Source: Fictibacillus gelatini DSM 15865 (GTDB taxonomy: Bacteria > Bacillota > Bacilli > Bacillales > Fictibacillaceae). From it: DNA of 64,000 nucleotides. Shown piece by piece: positions 17,201 to 25,635 of the stretch (position 1 is the stretch's first letter; every line of letters begins with the position of its first letter). A program made the translations under genes and the position numbers. The notes under the pieces are model-generated. The model was not told where the DNA came from, did not search any database, and saw only the letters and a program-made list of their open reading frames with translations. The stretch is taken from assembly GCF_000430745.1 (NCBI RefSeq), contig NZ_KE387232.1:49395-113394 (forward strand). Direction: 5' to 3'.

Positions 17201-18217
17201 CTATGAGAAGTTCCTAACATTCACTGGCTGCTTGATGGCCGCTGACTCATACAAGGCTAATACAAACCGCAGGGCACTAAGGCCGTCTTCTCCTGATACT
17301 ACAGGTGGGCGATCGTCTTTTATCGCCTTCATCATGTCTTCGATGATGACCTCGTGGCCGGATTTTTGCTGCGGAAAGTGCTCGATCCTTTCAGTTATCG
17401 TTTTTTCGTCTATGTTTTTGACAGACCAATGTTCAATTTTGGTTGCCGATTTCCCGCCAATTTTAATGCTTCCATACTCTCCGAAAAGGCTGATCGACTC
17501 TTCATAGTTTTCCGGATAAATGGTCGTTGCCGCCTCGATGACTCCAAGCGCCCCGCTTTCGAATTTAACTACGCCGACAGCTACATCTTCCGCTTCAATT
17601 TCTCTTATTCTCGTATCGCACATGCTGAAAACTTCCACCGCATTTCCTGCCAGCCAGAGCATTAAATCAAGATTATGGATCGCCTGGTTCATAAGGACGC
17701 CGCCATCGAGCGACCTCGTCCCGCGCCAGGTTGCCTGATCGTAATACGCCTGATTGCGATTCCACCTGACCGTTGCGTTGATATGGCTGATTTTCCCGAG
17801 CCACCCTTCCTCCACCACTCGTTTTAATTCGCTGATAGCGGGGCGGAACCGGTTCGGATGAACGACCGCCAATTTCACCTGATTGAGTTTAGCCGCCGCG
17901 ATCATATCCTCGGCGTCTTTTAAACAAAGGGCCATCGGCTTCTCGACGATGACATGCTTCTTTCTCCCTGCAGCTAGCATCGCCAGTTTTGCATGCAGTC
18001 CGCTCGGCGTGCAGATGGACACGGCGTCGATACGGGGGTCGTCAAGCAATTCCTCTGTCTTCGTATAAGGTGTCGCATCATACGTTTGTTGATAAACGTC
18101 CATATTTTCGGGGATCGTATCGCAAACGGCGACAAGCCGCGCACCCTTACAACGTTCTATCGCTCGCGCGTGCTTTTTCGCAATATGGCCGCACCCGACA
18201 ATCGCAAAATTCACCAC
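17201..18217 (-). CDS. Gfo/Idh/MocA family sugar 3-oxidoreductase (WbpB-like)
   Basis: 338 residues. The N-terminal NAD-binding domain has AIVGCGHIAKKHARAI; VSICTPSGLHAKLAMLAA and EKPMALCLKDAEDM carry the conserved lysine, and RWNRNQAYYDQATWRGTRSLDGGVLMNQAIHNLDLM contains the conserved histidine. WbpB/WlbA homologues oxidise C3 of UDP-GlcNAcA to the 3-keto form before transamination. GTG 18217 suits the AAAGGGG site; a TTG two codons upstream is too close. It is the first gene of the transcription unit downstream of repeat element C. Confidence 0.85.
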   Translation of the reverse strand: MVNFAIVGCGHIAKKHARAIERCKGARLVAVCDTIPENMDVYQQTYDATPYTKTEELLDDPRIDAVSICTPSGLHAKLAMLAAGRKKHVIVEKPMALCLKDAEDMIAAAKLNQVKLAVVHPNRFRPAISELKRVVEEGWLGKISHINATVRWNRNQAYYDQATWRGTRSLDGGVLMNQAIHNLDLMLWLAGNAVEVFSMCDTRIREIEAEDVAVGVVKFESGALGVIEAATTIYPENYEESISLFGEYGSIKIGGKSATKIEHWSVKNIDEKTITERIEHFPQQKSGHEVIIEDMMKAIKDDRPPVVSGEDGLSALRFVLALYESAAIKQPVNVRNFS

Positions 18218-18254
18218 TGGCAAAACCCCTTTGAAAATGACCTAATTAATACGT

Positions 18255-18477
18255 GTTCAAAAAGGAGGACAAACAGGGCCAAGAAGTTCAAGGAAGCGTA
18301 GCCTCCGCGCACCGGAGCGACGAGCAATGCAACCTGATTTACTGCGAGTTGCACCGAGGAAGCAAGCTTCGGAGCAATGCTAGTAGACACAGGTGCATAT
18401 GTCCTGTTAATACGTGAGGAGCACAGGAGCAAGCTGACGCAGAAATTCGTAGGCAATGTTTCCCGGACTTTTTGAAC
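18255..18477 (+). repeat. Intergenic inverted-terminal repeat element, copy C (223 bp)
   Basis: The ends GTTCAAAAAG (18255-18264) and CTTTTTGAAC (18468-18477) are perfect inverted repeats. The element has the same length as copy D and is nearly identical along it. Minus-strand open frames inside copies C and D share a peptide (SSRINRTYAPVSTSIAP), but they follow from the repeat and have no Shine-Dalgarno. Confidence 0.85.
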
Positions 18478-18502
18478 TTCATCTTTACATTCATATGCAA
18501 AA

Positions 18503-18536
18503 AAAGTGAGCCTCATTAAAAGATTTGGCTCACTTT
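18503..18536 (-). terminator. Terminator downstream of the epimerase gene
   Basis: AAAGTGAGCC (18503-18512) pairs with GGCTCACTTT (18527-18536). On the minus strand the stem is followed by TTTT. Confidence 0.75.
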
Positions 18537-18579
18537 CAAAACCAAAAGCCATACGCCCGTGAGCGAATGGCTTTTAAAC

Positions 18580-19494
18580 TTAACGATTTTCATTTAACGC
18601 CTGTATGGTCGTGCGTATCCCTTGTTCCAATGATACTTCTGGTTTCCAGCCGGTCTTCTCGACGAATTTATGATGGTCGAGACAGCTTCTGTAAATGTCG
18701 CCTTTGCGCGGCATGCCATAATTCGGTGACATCTTTTTACCCATTTCGGTTACGATGACATCAAATAATCGATTAATGGTCACTTCTTCATTCGAACTAA
18801 TGTTGTAAATGCCGTCAGCAGCATGGAGTGCTGCGACATTCGCTTTTGCAACATCCGTAATGTAAATGAAATCCCTCGTTTGATTTCCATCGCCGTCAAT
18901 CGTCACTTGTTCATCTTTCGCCAGCTTGTCCAGGAAAATTTTAATGACGCCGCCTTCTCCTTCTTTCGTCTGTTTCGGGCCGTAAATGTTCGCATAGCGA
19001 AGAATGGCATAACCGATTCCGTTGGTTCTGCATAATGTTTCGATGTACATTTCTGCTGAGGCTTTTGAAATGCCGTATGGAGACATCGGCATGTAAGGCT
19101 CGGTTTCCCTTAAAGGAACCCTTATATTGTCCCCATAAACCGCGGCTGACGAGGCAAAGACCACCTTTTTTACATTAAGCTTTGCCGCAAGCTCGCAAAT
19201 CTTGATCGTTCCTTCAATATTTTGCTTCATATCAAAGATAGGATCGGCAAATGATGTTGGGACAATAATTTGCGCTGACAGATGGATGATCGCGTCAATT
19301 TTTTTTGCTTCGAGTACCTTTTGGACTTCCGGATCCAGAATATCCCCTTCAATCAATACGTCGCCTTCTTCCACATTGTCGCGGCTTCCAGTATAAAAAT
19401 TATCGACAAGGATCGGCTGATGGCCTTGCTTTTCCAGCTCTTTTTTCGTAAAGGTGCCGACAAAACCCGCACCTCCGGTAATCAGTACGTTCAT
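18580..19494 (-). CDS. NAD-dependent sugar epimerase/dehydratase (GalE-like SDR)
   Basis: 304 residues, extended short-chain dehydrogenase fold. It has the cofactor motif TGGAGFVGTFT at the N-terminus, the catalytic YGISKASAE (YxxxK) and AILRYANIYGPKQ. The likely reaction is C4 epimerisation of UDP-glucose or UDP-GlcNAc, but other hexose modifications cannot be excluded. The ATG at 19494 follows GGAGG; upstream codons in the open frame look non-coding. It is bounded by terminators on both sides, so it is probably a separate transcript within the cluster. Confidence 0.85.
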   Translation of the reverse strand: MNVLITGGAGFVGTFTKKELEKQGHQPILVDNFYTGSRDNVEEGDVLIEGDILDPEVQKVLEAKKIDAIIHLSAQIIVPTSFADPIFDMKQNIEGTIKICELAAKLNVKKVVFASSAAVYGDNIRVPLRETEPYMPMSPYGISKASAEMYIETLCRTNGIGYAILRYANIYGPKQTKEGEGGVIKIFLDKLAKDEQVTIDGDGNQTRDFIYITDVAKANVAALHAADGIYNISSNEEVTINRLFDVIVTEMGKKMSPNYGMPRKGDIYRSCLDHHKFVEKTGWKPEVSLEQGIRTTIQALNENR

Positions 19495-19564
19495 ATGTAT
19501 TTCCTCCATGAGGTTATGATGTCCATTCAATTTTAGCCTTTTCACTATCGATTTGCAAAAAAGA

Positions 19565-19602
19565 AAAAGCCTCTTTGCATTGTAAAATGCAAAGAGGCTT
19601 TT
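19565..19602 (-). terminator. Strong terminator downstream of the flippase gene
   Basis: AAAAGCCTCTTTGCATT (19565-19581) pairs with AATGCAAAGAGGCTTTT (19586-19602), a near-perfect 17-bp stem with a four-base loop. Confidence 0.9.
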
Positions 19603-19627
19603 ATACCAATCACCGCCACAATTTGTT

Positions 19628-20950
19628 TTATAGAATAGTCAACTTGCTTATTAGGCGTTTATAAATGCGAAAATCGGCCCTGTTAATGAGAAGAAAGCGG
19701 GCAATTGGTTCGCCTGCGACTTGCTTAAAAATGATCACTTTTATGGCAAAGCTTACGGCATATGTCAACGTTGCCGATAAAGCGGCGCCTTTTAATCCGA
19801 TGAGAGGGATGAGCCACACATTTAAAAGGACGTTCAGCAACACATTAAAAACGGACAAATACATGTTAAGCTCCGGCTTACCGCGCCCGGCAATGTCGTT
19901 CGATAATATTTTCTCAACCGACAACAATGCGATGCCCGGCAAAAGGATTCGCAGGAGAGTAGCGCTTTCGGTGTATTTTCCCCCGAATAAAAGGACGATC
20001 CATTCAGTTGGAACGCACAAGCCAACGATAGTAAGGCCGATCGAGACCGCCATCATATTCCGGCTGACGATCGAAGTCAGCCGATTTCGCTCCTCTTCTG
20101 TATCAAAGGAAGCAATTTTCGGGTACAACACGCTGGAAAAGGACGCGGCGAAAATCGCCAGCCGTTCCGCAATGTTCATCGCAATGACGTAAATGCCGAC
20201 CGCTTGATCCGCCAACAAGAAACCGATAAGAAAAACGACAAGACGATAATTTAGAAAACTTGAGAAATTGCTGATGTATGCTTTTAAACCATAGTTTACC
20301 GATTTCCGAAAATAGTCGGCCGAAAACGTCGACAGCACCAGGCGCAACTGATATTTCTTTTTTAACCAGCCGACCATAACGATGGCTGTTACGATATTTC
20401 CGCATAAAAAAGCGAAAATCGCCCCTGGCAATTTTAATTTTAAGAGAATGACCAATAGGCCAACAAATGCTAGAATGGCAAGCTGGTTAACGACCATCAT
20501 CGTATTGTATGCTTTAAAATCTTGTAATCCTTGAAAAACGGTTAAAAAATATTCCCGCAAAAACAAAAAAGGAAGAGTTAGCAAACAGACGTAAAGAAGC
20601 CCATCCGGCGTATGGCTGAAAAACTGGCCGGAGTAGAAGAAAACAATGATCGCGCCTAGAACCATGCTGATTAATCCAAGCGCAAGCCCGATAACCATGT
20701 TATTCGTATACACGGTTTGGATCGTTACTTCTTTCTTGCTGACATAATAAATCGTTGATGTATTAATGCCGAGGGTGAACAACATCAGGAGCACACCGGG
20801 AAAAAGAGTAATTAAAGAATATTGTCCCTGTCCTTTTGGCCCTAAATACCTTGCAAGAACGATGAGCAACATAACACCAAATAAAATGTTCATCACTTGT
20901 CTCGTAAACGTTAAAAAGCTATTTTTCAAAAACTGCCGGTTTTCATTCAT
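19628..20950 (-). CDS. Wzx-type polysaccharide flippase
   Basis: 440 residues with about twelve to fourteen membrane helices, of the MOP superfamily polysaccharide-transport group. The N-terminal FLKNSFLTFTRQVMNILFGVMLLIVLARYLGPKGQGQYSLI is characteristic. It should flip undecaprenyl-PP-linked repeat units across the membrane for the Wzy polymerase. The start overlaps the end of the upstream glycosyltransferase by eight bases and a strong terminator follows, so it ends a two- or three-gene transcript. Confidence 0.88.
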   Translation of the reverse strand: MNENRQFLKNSFLTFTRQVMNILFGVMLLIVLARYLGPKGQGQYSLITLFPGVLLMLFTLGINTSTIYYVSKKEVTIQTVYTNNMVIGLALGLISMVLGAIIVFFYSGQFFSHTPDGLLYVCLLTLPFLFLREYFLTVFQGLQDFKAYNTMMVVNQLAILAFVGLLVILLKLKLPGAIFAFLCGNIVTAIVMVGWLKKKYQLRLVLSTFSADYFRKSVNYGLKAYISNFSSFLNYRLVVFLIGFLLADQAVGIYVIAMNIAERLAIFAASFSSVLYPKIASFDTEEERNRLTSIVSRNMMAVSIGLTIVGLCVPTEWIVLLFGGKYTESATLLRILLPGIALLSVEKILSNDIAGRGKPELNMYLSVFNVLLNVLLNVWLIPLIGLKGAALSATLTYAVSFAIKVIIFKQVAGEPIARFLLINRADFRIYKRLISKLTIL

Positions 20951-22166
20951 GTTCTTGATGGCTCCAATTCTTTAACCCGGTAATAAAATCGGTATAATTC
21001 TTTTTCGCATAATAGTATTCTTTCCACGTTTCATATGCTTTCTTACTATAATGTTGTTTTTCTTGCACGGATAATTTTGCAAATCCCCCGATTGCTTCCG
21101 CCAGCTGCTTCGGAGTGAGGTCCGGAGCCAATAACATCCCGTTTTCTTCTGTTACAAGCTCCTTCACTCCGCCGACATTGGTTGCAATGGCAGGTATTCC
21201 CGAGCTAAAAGCTTCCATAATCGTGACCGGTATGCCTTCACTTGAACTGACATTGATAAAGACATCAACCGGCTCTTTTTCATAAAATGCATAAATTTCC
21301 TCGTTTGTCAGGGCTCCTGTAAAACGATACGAAACATGAGGAGGCAACAAATTTTTTGCTTTCTCTTCAAGTTGCGCCCGATGCGGTCCGTCGCCGATAT
21401 GTGTCCAATGAGCCTTGATCTCTATTTCTTTTAACGCGTCAACTAGAAGTTCAAGCCTTTTAACGGGTTTAATATAGGAGCATGTGACAATGCGAAAAAT
21501 GCCATCGTCCGAACGTCTGGCAAGAAAACCCGGGTCTATTGTGCCTAACCGGCTCACTTTTAGCTTTTCCTTCTTGTCAGGGTATTGTTCCATCAAGTGG
21601 TTTTTCCCATCTTCCGAAATAGGAAAGATGAGATCGAGCGTTTCTATCATTTTTTGTTGCAACGGCAAATAAGGGGGAGAATGCCGGGTTTCATACAAAT
21701 CTCCTCCGTGCGCGCGCGATACGGCCGTCATTTTTGGATTCGTTTCTTTCAATAACGCTAAGGCAAGCGCAGAAGGAGTCAACCAATACGAATAAAATAA
21801 ACGATCGTCCAGGCACTTGAACTGCTTTTGAATATAATTGCGGATCAAAACCGCCCGGCCTAGCCAATTGATTAATATGAACGGCGCTTTCCATCCTTTT
21901 CGTTTGGCCCGGCCAAGATCGCTTTTCAGCCATTTTCGCGCTTGCCGGTCGCGAAAAAACGCTGCAACTAATTGAAGGTAGCCAACGTTACCGGAGAGTT
22001 GGTGTACGATCGCCCGGTCAAGCGTTTCCCTCCGTTTTCCTGTCCCGTTTACGGAAACAATGTCGATTTCTTCAAACTGGCAGGCAATCGTTTTTAGCTC
22101 CGTATCGAAAAAAGATTCTCCGGGATAATAAGGGTATCGATTGGTTAAGATTACGATTTTTTTCAT
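20943..22166 (-). CDS. Family 4 glycosyltransferase
   Basis: 407 residues of GT-B fold. It has an N-terminal KKIVILTNRYPYYPGESFFDTEL, the donor-site RIVTCSYIKPVKRLELLVDAL and IGDGPHRAQLEEKA, and the EGIPVTIMEAFSSGIPAIATNVGG motif with both conserved glutamates. It resembles colanic-acid WcaL/AmsK-type enzymes. ATG 22166 follows GGAG with seven bases of spacing; the open frame extends only a few codons further. It overlaps the flippase gene and is translated together with it. Confidence 0.87.
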   Translation of the reverse strand: MKKIVILTNRYPYYPGESFFDTELKTIACQFEEIDIVSVNGTGKRRETLDRAIVHQLSGNVGYLQLVAAFFRDRQARKWLKSDLGRAKRKGWKAPFILINWLGRAVLIRNYIQKQFKCLDDRLFYSYWLTPSALALALLKETNPKMTAVSRAHGGDLYETRHSPPYLPLQQKMIETLDLIFPISEDGKNHLMEQYPDKKEKLKVSRLGTIDPGFLARRSDDGIFRIVTCSYIKPVKRLELLVDALKEIEIKAHWTHIGDGPHRAQLEEKAKNLLPPHVSYRFTGALTNEEIYAFYEKEPVDVFINVSSSEGIPVTIMEAFSSGIPAIATNVGGVKELVTEENGMLLAPDLTPKQLAEAIGGFAKLSVQEKQHYSKKAYETWKEYYYAKKNYTDFITGLKNWSHQEHE

Positions 22167-22215
22167 TTGCCCACTCCGCAACAGTCATAAAACTCCTTTA
22201 AAGTAAAAAATAAAA

Positions 22216-22245
22216 ACGCCGGTTATCATCAAATCTTCCCCGGCG
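22216..22245 (-). terminator. Hairpin downstream of the small membrane protein gene
   Basis: CGCCGG and CCGGCG arms flank an 18-base loop and are followed on the minus strand by a T-rich run. Confidence 0.6.
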
Positions 22246-22249
22246 CGAG

Positions 22250-22354
22250 TTAATGCAATATAAAATACATAATGACGAGCCAAATCGGCGCGCATAATGT
22301 AACACCCCAAAACAGCCCGATCATCAAATCTTTTTCTTCATTTTTTGCGTTCAT
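22250..22354 (-). CDS. Small single-pass membrane protein, 34 residues
   Basis: The frame begins at ATG 22354 four bases after GAGAGGG and ends in TAA. The peptide is a charged N-terminus (NAKNEEKD) followed by one hydrophobic helix of about 22 residues with an LCAPIWLVIM core. A terminator follows, which supports a real gene. I recognise no family. It lies between the polysaccharide cluster and the divergent GDPD gene. Confidence 0.5.
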   Translation of the reverse strand: MNAKNEEKDLMIGLFWGVTLCAPIWLVIMYFILH

Positions 22355-22450
22355 ACTACCCTCTCCCTTACCGCTCTTTGATTCAATTCTTCTTTTCGCT
22401 TTACAGTGCGTTTGTTTTCGAATAGGATGAAACAATAGTATGATCCAAAT

Positions 22451-22615
22451 ATGATATAATTTATGGTATGCACTTTTGCTGAAGTCGTATCTACATATTA
22501 GAAATTATGCCCAATAGAAGCATTTTAATACGTCCCATGGCTATATTTGGGACATTTTTAAAGCAATTTTTTACACGATTAAACGAATCCTATCATTAAC
22601 CATACGTTTAATAGG
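22451..22615 (+). promoter_or_regulatory. GDPD promoter and leader with a hairpin over the ribosome-binding site
   Basis: An extended -10 TGATATAAT ends at 22460. Near the gene, CCTATCATTAAC (22589-22600) can pair with GTTTAATAGG (22606-22615) except for one bulge, and the AGG of the hairpin is the beginning of the Shine-Dalgarno AGGAGGAGG. Translation may be sensitive to this fold. The remaining leader shows nothing. Confidence 0.4.
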
Positions 22616-22628
22616 AGGAGGTTGCCAA

Positions 22629-23375
22629 ATGGAACGTACGATGATTATTGCCCATCGCGGGGCGGCTGGTGAGGCACCTGAAAATACGCTCGCAGCTTTT
22701 CAATTGGCCGTTGAACAAAAATGTGATGCCATTGAGTTAGACGTGCATTTGACAAAAGATGGAGAGCTTGCCGTCATTCATGATGACACCGTGAAACGAA
22801 CGACAAACGGCAAAGGCAGAGTCGGCGATATGACAGTTAAAGAGCTGAAGAAACTGGATGCCGGCCTCTGGTTTGGCGAATCCTTTCAAAAGGAGCGAAT
22901 CCCGCTTCTCGATGAAGTGTTCGAGGTTGTGCCGGATCATATTTTAATTAACGTCGAAATTAAAAATGTGCCTTCTTTTTATAAAGGAATTGAAAAAAAG
23001 CTGTATGAGAAGCTCGTTCAATATAACCGGATTGAAAATACGATTGTTTCTTCCTTTGATCATCAATGTTTAACAACAATGAAAAAGTTGGAAAACAGCT
23101 TAAAAATCGGATTACTTTATCAAGTGAATTTGCTTGATCATGTTGCTTATACAAAATTATTCGATTTTCCAATTTATTCTCTTCATCCCCACCGACATTA
23201 TATAAAAAAAGAAAACATAACCGATGCGATGGAGAAAGGATTGGCGGTATATCCGTGGAACGTCAATAAAGAAAAAGAAATGAACGACTTTTTGAAGCTC
23301 GGGATTTCCGGCATCATTACCGACTACCCGGGTAAGTTATATAATTTACGTTCGGAAGCTTCAATTCCTTCGTAA
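22629..23375 (+). CDS. Glycerophosphodiester phosphodiesterase
   Basis: 248 residues, TIM-barrel GDPD family. It has the diagnostic AHRGAAGEAPENTLAAF (His and Arg-Gly plus Glu), the metal-binding ELDVHLTKDGELAVIHDD with the second histidine, and VNVEIK. There is no signal peptide, so it is cytoplasmic, like YqiK. It hydrolyses glycerophosphodiesters to glycerol-3-phosphate and an alcohol, possibly from lipid or teichoic acid turnover. It begins a plus-strand series of envelope genes; spacing to the next gene is 34 bp. Confidence 0.93.
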   Translation: MERTMIIAHRGAAGEAPENTLAAFQLAVEQKCDAIELDVHLTKDGELAVIHDDTVKRTTNGKGRVGDMTVKELKKLDAGLWFGESFQKERIPLLDEVFEVVPDHILINVEIKNVPSFYKGIEKKLYEKLVQYNRIENTIVSSFDHQCLTTMKKLENSLKIGLLYQVNLLDHVAYTKLFDFPIYSLHPHRHYIKKENITDAMEKGLAVYPWNVNKEKEMNDFLKLGISGIITDYPGKLYNLRSEASIPS

Positions 23376-23409
23376 AACTTTGTCTAGTTGTGTAAAATGA
23401 GGTGAGTTT

Positions 23410-23757
23410 ATGGAAAATTATATTAAGCACAAAATTACGTTGCTAAAAGAGCGCAAAAAAACAATTATGGTTGAAAAGTATAATTATGAACGGGTCCTTC
23501 TCGCCGCCCAAAAAGAGTTAATTAATACGGAAATTGCAATCGAAATTGCTGAAGAAATGAAACGGCTTGATCCAAATTCGATCTCCTTTAACACGAAAGA
23601 ATATGAGGCGCTTTTAAAATTGAAATACGACGCCGAAAAAAAACTAGAGGAAATCGAAAACTCTAAACCGACGAAAGTCTTCCTTGAACTTGAAGCAATT
23701 GACAATTTATTAGAACGGCTGGAAAACGAAAATCACCAACCAATGGCAAGCAGATGA
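23410..23757 (+). CDS. Coiled-coil hypothetical protein
   Basis: 115 residues, highly charged, mostly helical with heptad-like patterns (residues about 5-55 and 65-108), and no membrane segment or cysteine. I do not recognise the family. The ATG follows GAGGTGA. It lies between GDPD and GT2 genes with short gaps and is probably cotranscribed. Coiled-coil proteins in such positions can be chain-length or assembly scaffolds, but nothing here shows that. Confidence 0.7.
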   Translation: MENYIKHKITLLKERKKTIMVEKYNYERVLLAAQKELINTEIAIEIAEEMKRLDPNSISFNTKEYEALLKLKYDAEKKLEEIENSKPTKVFLELEAIDNLLERLENENHQPMASR

Positions 23758-23788
23758 CGGTCGTGCAGTAGAAAAAAGGAGAAAGAAT

Positions 23789-24811
23789 ATGTCTTCACCG
23801 TATTTTTTTAGTTTATTACTTGTTGTTCGAAACGAAGAAAAATATATCGCAAATTTGCTTGAGCGAATGATACACCAGGATTTTGATGCGAACGCATATG
23901 AAATGATTGTCGTTGACGGGATGTCGGATGATCGGACGCCGGAAATTATTCAAGATTATGTGAACCGGTTTCCAAATCGGATTAAATTTTACACGAACCC
24001 GAAAAAGACGCTTCCTGTTGGCTGGAACATCGCCATTAAGCATTCTTCAGGGAAATACGTGCTCAGGGTGGATGGCCATAGCCAGGTGGAACCTGATTTT
24101 CTCAAGCGCTATTACAGCGTCATCCAAAAACATCCGGAAGCGACATGCGTTGGCGGTGTCATTGATACAAAAGGGATCGGCTTCTGGGGTGAAGTGAATG
24201 CCTACGTCTATTCTCATATTTTTGGCGTCGGCAATTCGAAATTCAGAATAACGACAAAAGAGTGGGAAGGATATGTGGACACCGTTCCATACGGCGCCTA
24301 TAAGCGCGAAATCTTTGATAAAGTCGGCCTGTTCAATGAATCGCTTAAACGGAATGAAGATATTGAAATGCATGCAAGGATCCGCAAAGCCGGAGGGAGA
24401 TTCTTTTTATCAACGACGATCCAATCCGTCTATTTTGCGCGCGATTCTTACAAGGCGTTTGTAAAAAAGTCGTACGACGACGGAAAATGGGGAATGATTG
24501 CTTCAAGGGATGGTAAAGGCACGCTAAGGTTGCGCCATTTAATCCCGCTTGTTGCCTTTTTGTTCGGCGTTCTTTTAGTTGTCGCCAGTTTCTTTTTCAA
24601 ACCGGCGTTTGAAACCCTTTATACGCTTGCCGGAATTTATTTTGTGCTCTGCGTAATTTCTTCATTCCCGCTTATTAAAATCCAGGGACTCTCTTCCTTT
24701 TTCGCCGCCATTCTTGCCTTTTTCTCGCTTCATTTTTCAAGAGGGATAGGAATGACGGTTGGTTTATGCAGTCCTTATTTTTGGAGGGGGAAAGAACATG
24801 TCTCAAAATAA
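23789..24811 (+). CDS. Family 2 membrane glycosyltransferase (ExoA-like)
   Basis: 340 residues. The GT-A domain (about 5-235) has VVRNEEKYIANLLERM, VVDGMSDDRTPEI, the DxD-like RVDGHSQVEP and KRNEDIEMHARIRKAGG (the ED acceptor motif). Three C-terminal hydrophobic helices (about 255-330) anchor it in the membrane. It probably extends a lipid-linked glycan in the cytoplasm. The end overlaps the start of the next gene by 14 bases, a sign of coupled translation with the CDP-alcohol transferase-like protein. Confidence 0.88.
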   Translation: MSSPYFFSLLLVVRNEEKYIANLLERMIHQDFDANAYEMIVVDGMSDDRTPEIIQDYVNRFPNRIKFYTNPKKTLPVGWNIAIKHSSGKYVLRVDGHSQVEPDFLKRYYSVIQKHPEATCVGGVIDTKGIGFWGEVNAYVYSHIFGVGNSKFRITTKEWEGYVDTVPYGAYKREIFDKVGLFNESLKRNEDIEMHARIRKAGGRFFLSTTIQSVYFARDSYKAFVKKSYDDGKWGMIASRDGKGTLRLRHLIPLVAFLFGVLLVVASFFFKPAFETLYTLAGIYFVLCVISSFPLIKIQGLSSFFAAILAFFSLHFSRGIGMTVGLCSPYFWRGKEHVSK

Positions 24812-25568
24812 ACGGGCGACCTTGCCGTGGGATTCGGAGAAAATATTGGCACTAAGGCAATTTTGCCAAAAAGATAGGGAACTGGAAGATATATGGACAT
24901 GGTATGTACTCCGGAGAATTTCCATTTATTTCTCTCTACTTTTTTGCAAGTTAAAAATCACGCCAAATACGATTACATGGGTAAGTTTTCTTTCGATGCT
25001 TATCGCCGGCTATTGCATGGTGTTCGCCAGCAGCAAAGCCTTTTTGCTTGCGTTTCTTTTTTACAACATTGGCTTTTTATGTGATTGCATCGATGGGGAA
25101 ATGGCCCGGATTCAAAAGAAAACAAGCAATTACGGATACTTTTTAGACATATTGATCCAGGCGACGAGCATTCCGATTTATTCGTCCATCGGAATCGCGC
25201 TTATCCAGTTGCAAAGCGGTATTACGCTTTCCGTAACGTATGCAAGCATCATTTATTGGATGATGGTGACCGCGACGATGTCACTTTCAATTGCCTTTGC
25301 CCTTCAATTAACCGCAAGCAAGGTAAAGGAAATTGACCCGGTGAACCAGATCAGGGTAAAGTCTAATCTCTTTGAATGGGTCGGTTTTTTCACCGGATTG
25401 CCCGGCTTTTTCTTTGTTTTATTTTTGCTGAACCTGATCGGGTTATGGCTTCCAGATTGGCTTGAACGTCTCTATATGGCAGGATTTCTCGCACTCTTTT
25501 TTGCTAAAGCCATCGTCCGCTTAAAAATTACGTTAGGATCCCTGGGAGATCAAGCAAGCGAGAATTGA
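24798..25568 (+). CDS. CDP-alcohol phosphatidyltransferase-like membrane protein with altered catalytic motif
   Basis: 256 residues, about six membrane helices. ITPNTITWVSF precedes the family motif: D96-x2-D99-G100-x2-A103-R104-x8-G113-x3-D117-x3-Q121. The fourth aspartate, the catalytic base in characterised members, is glutamine here (codon CAG). The protein may therefore be inactive, use a different base, or have a changed reaction. ATG 24798 follows GGAGGGG. Members transfer a phospho-alcohol from a CDP-linked donor; the context between GT2 and a glycan ABC exporter suggests phospho-alcohol decoration or priming of a glycan rather than bulk lipid synthesis, which is my inference. Confidence 0.8.
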   Translation: MSQNKRATLPWDSEKILALRQFCQKDRELEDIWTWYVLRRISIYFSLLFCKLKITPNTITWVSFLSMLIAGYCMVFASSKAFLLAFLFYNIGFLCDCIDGEMARIQKKTSNYGYFLDILIQATSIPIYSSIGIALIQLQSGITLSVTYASIIYWMMVTATMSLSIAFALQLTASKVKEIDPVNQIRVKSNLFEWVGFFTGLPGFFFVLFLLNLIGLWLPDWLERLYMAGFLALFFAKAIVRLKITLGSLGDQASEN

Positions 25569-25635
25569 TTTAACCTATCGTCAAGTATATAATGAAATCT
25601 AGTGTCAAATTGAAACTATGTAACGAGGGGAAACA

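Noticed and set aside
18211..18552. Minus-strand ORF of 113 codons in element C, with a related 77-codon ORF at 27201-27434
   Set aside because: Both are translations of the repeated intergenic element; no Shine-Dalgarno, and the shared peptide follows from DNA identity of copies C and D.
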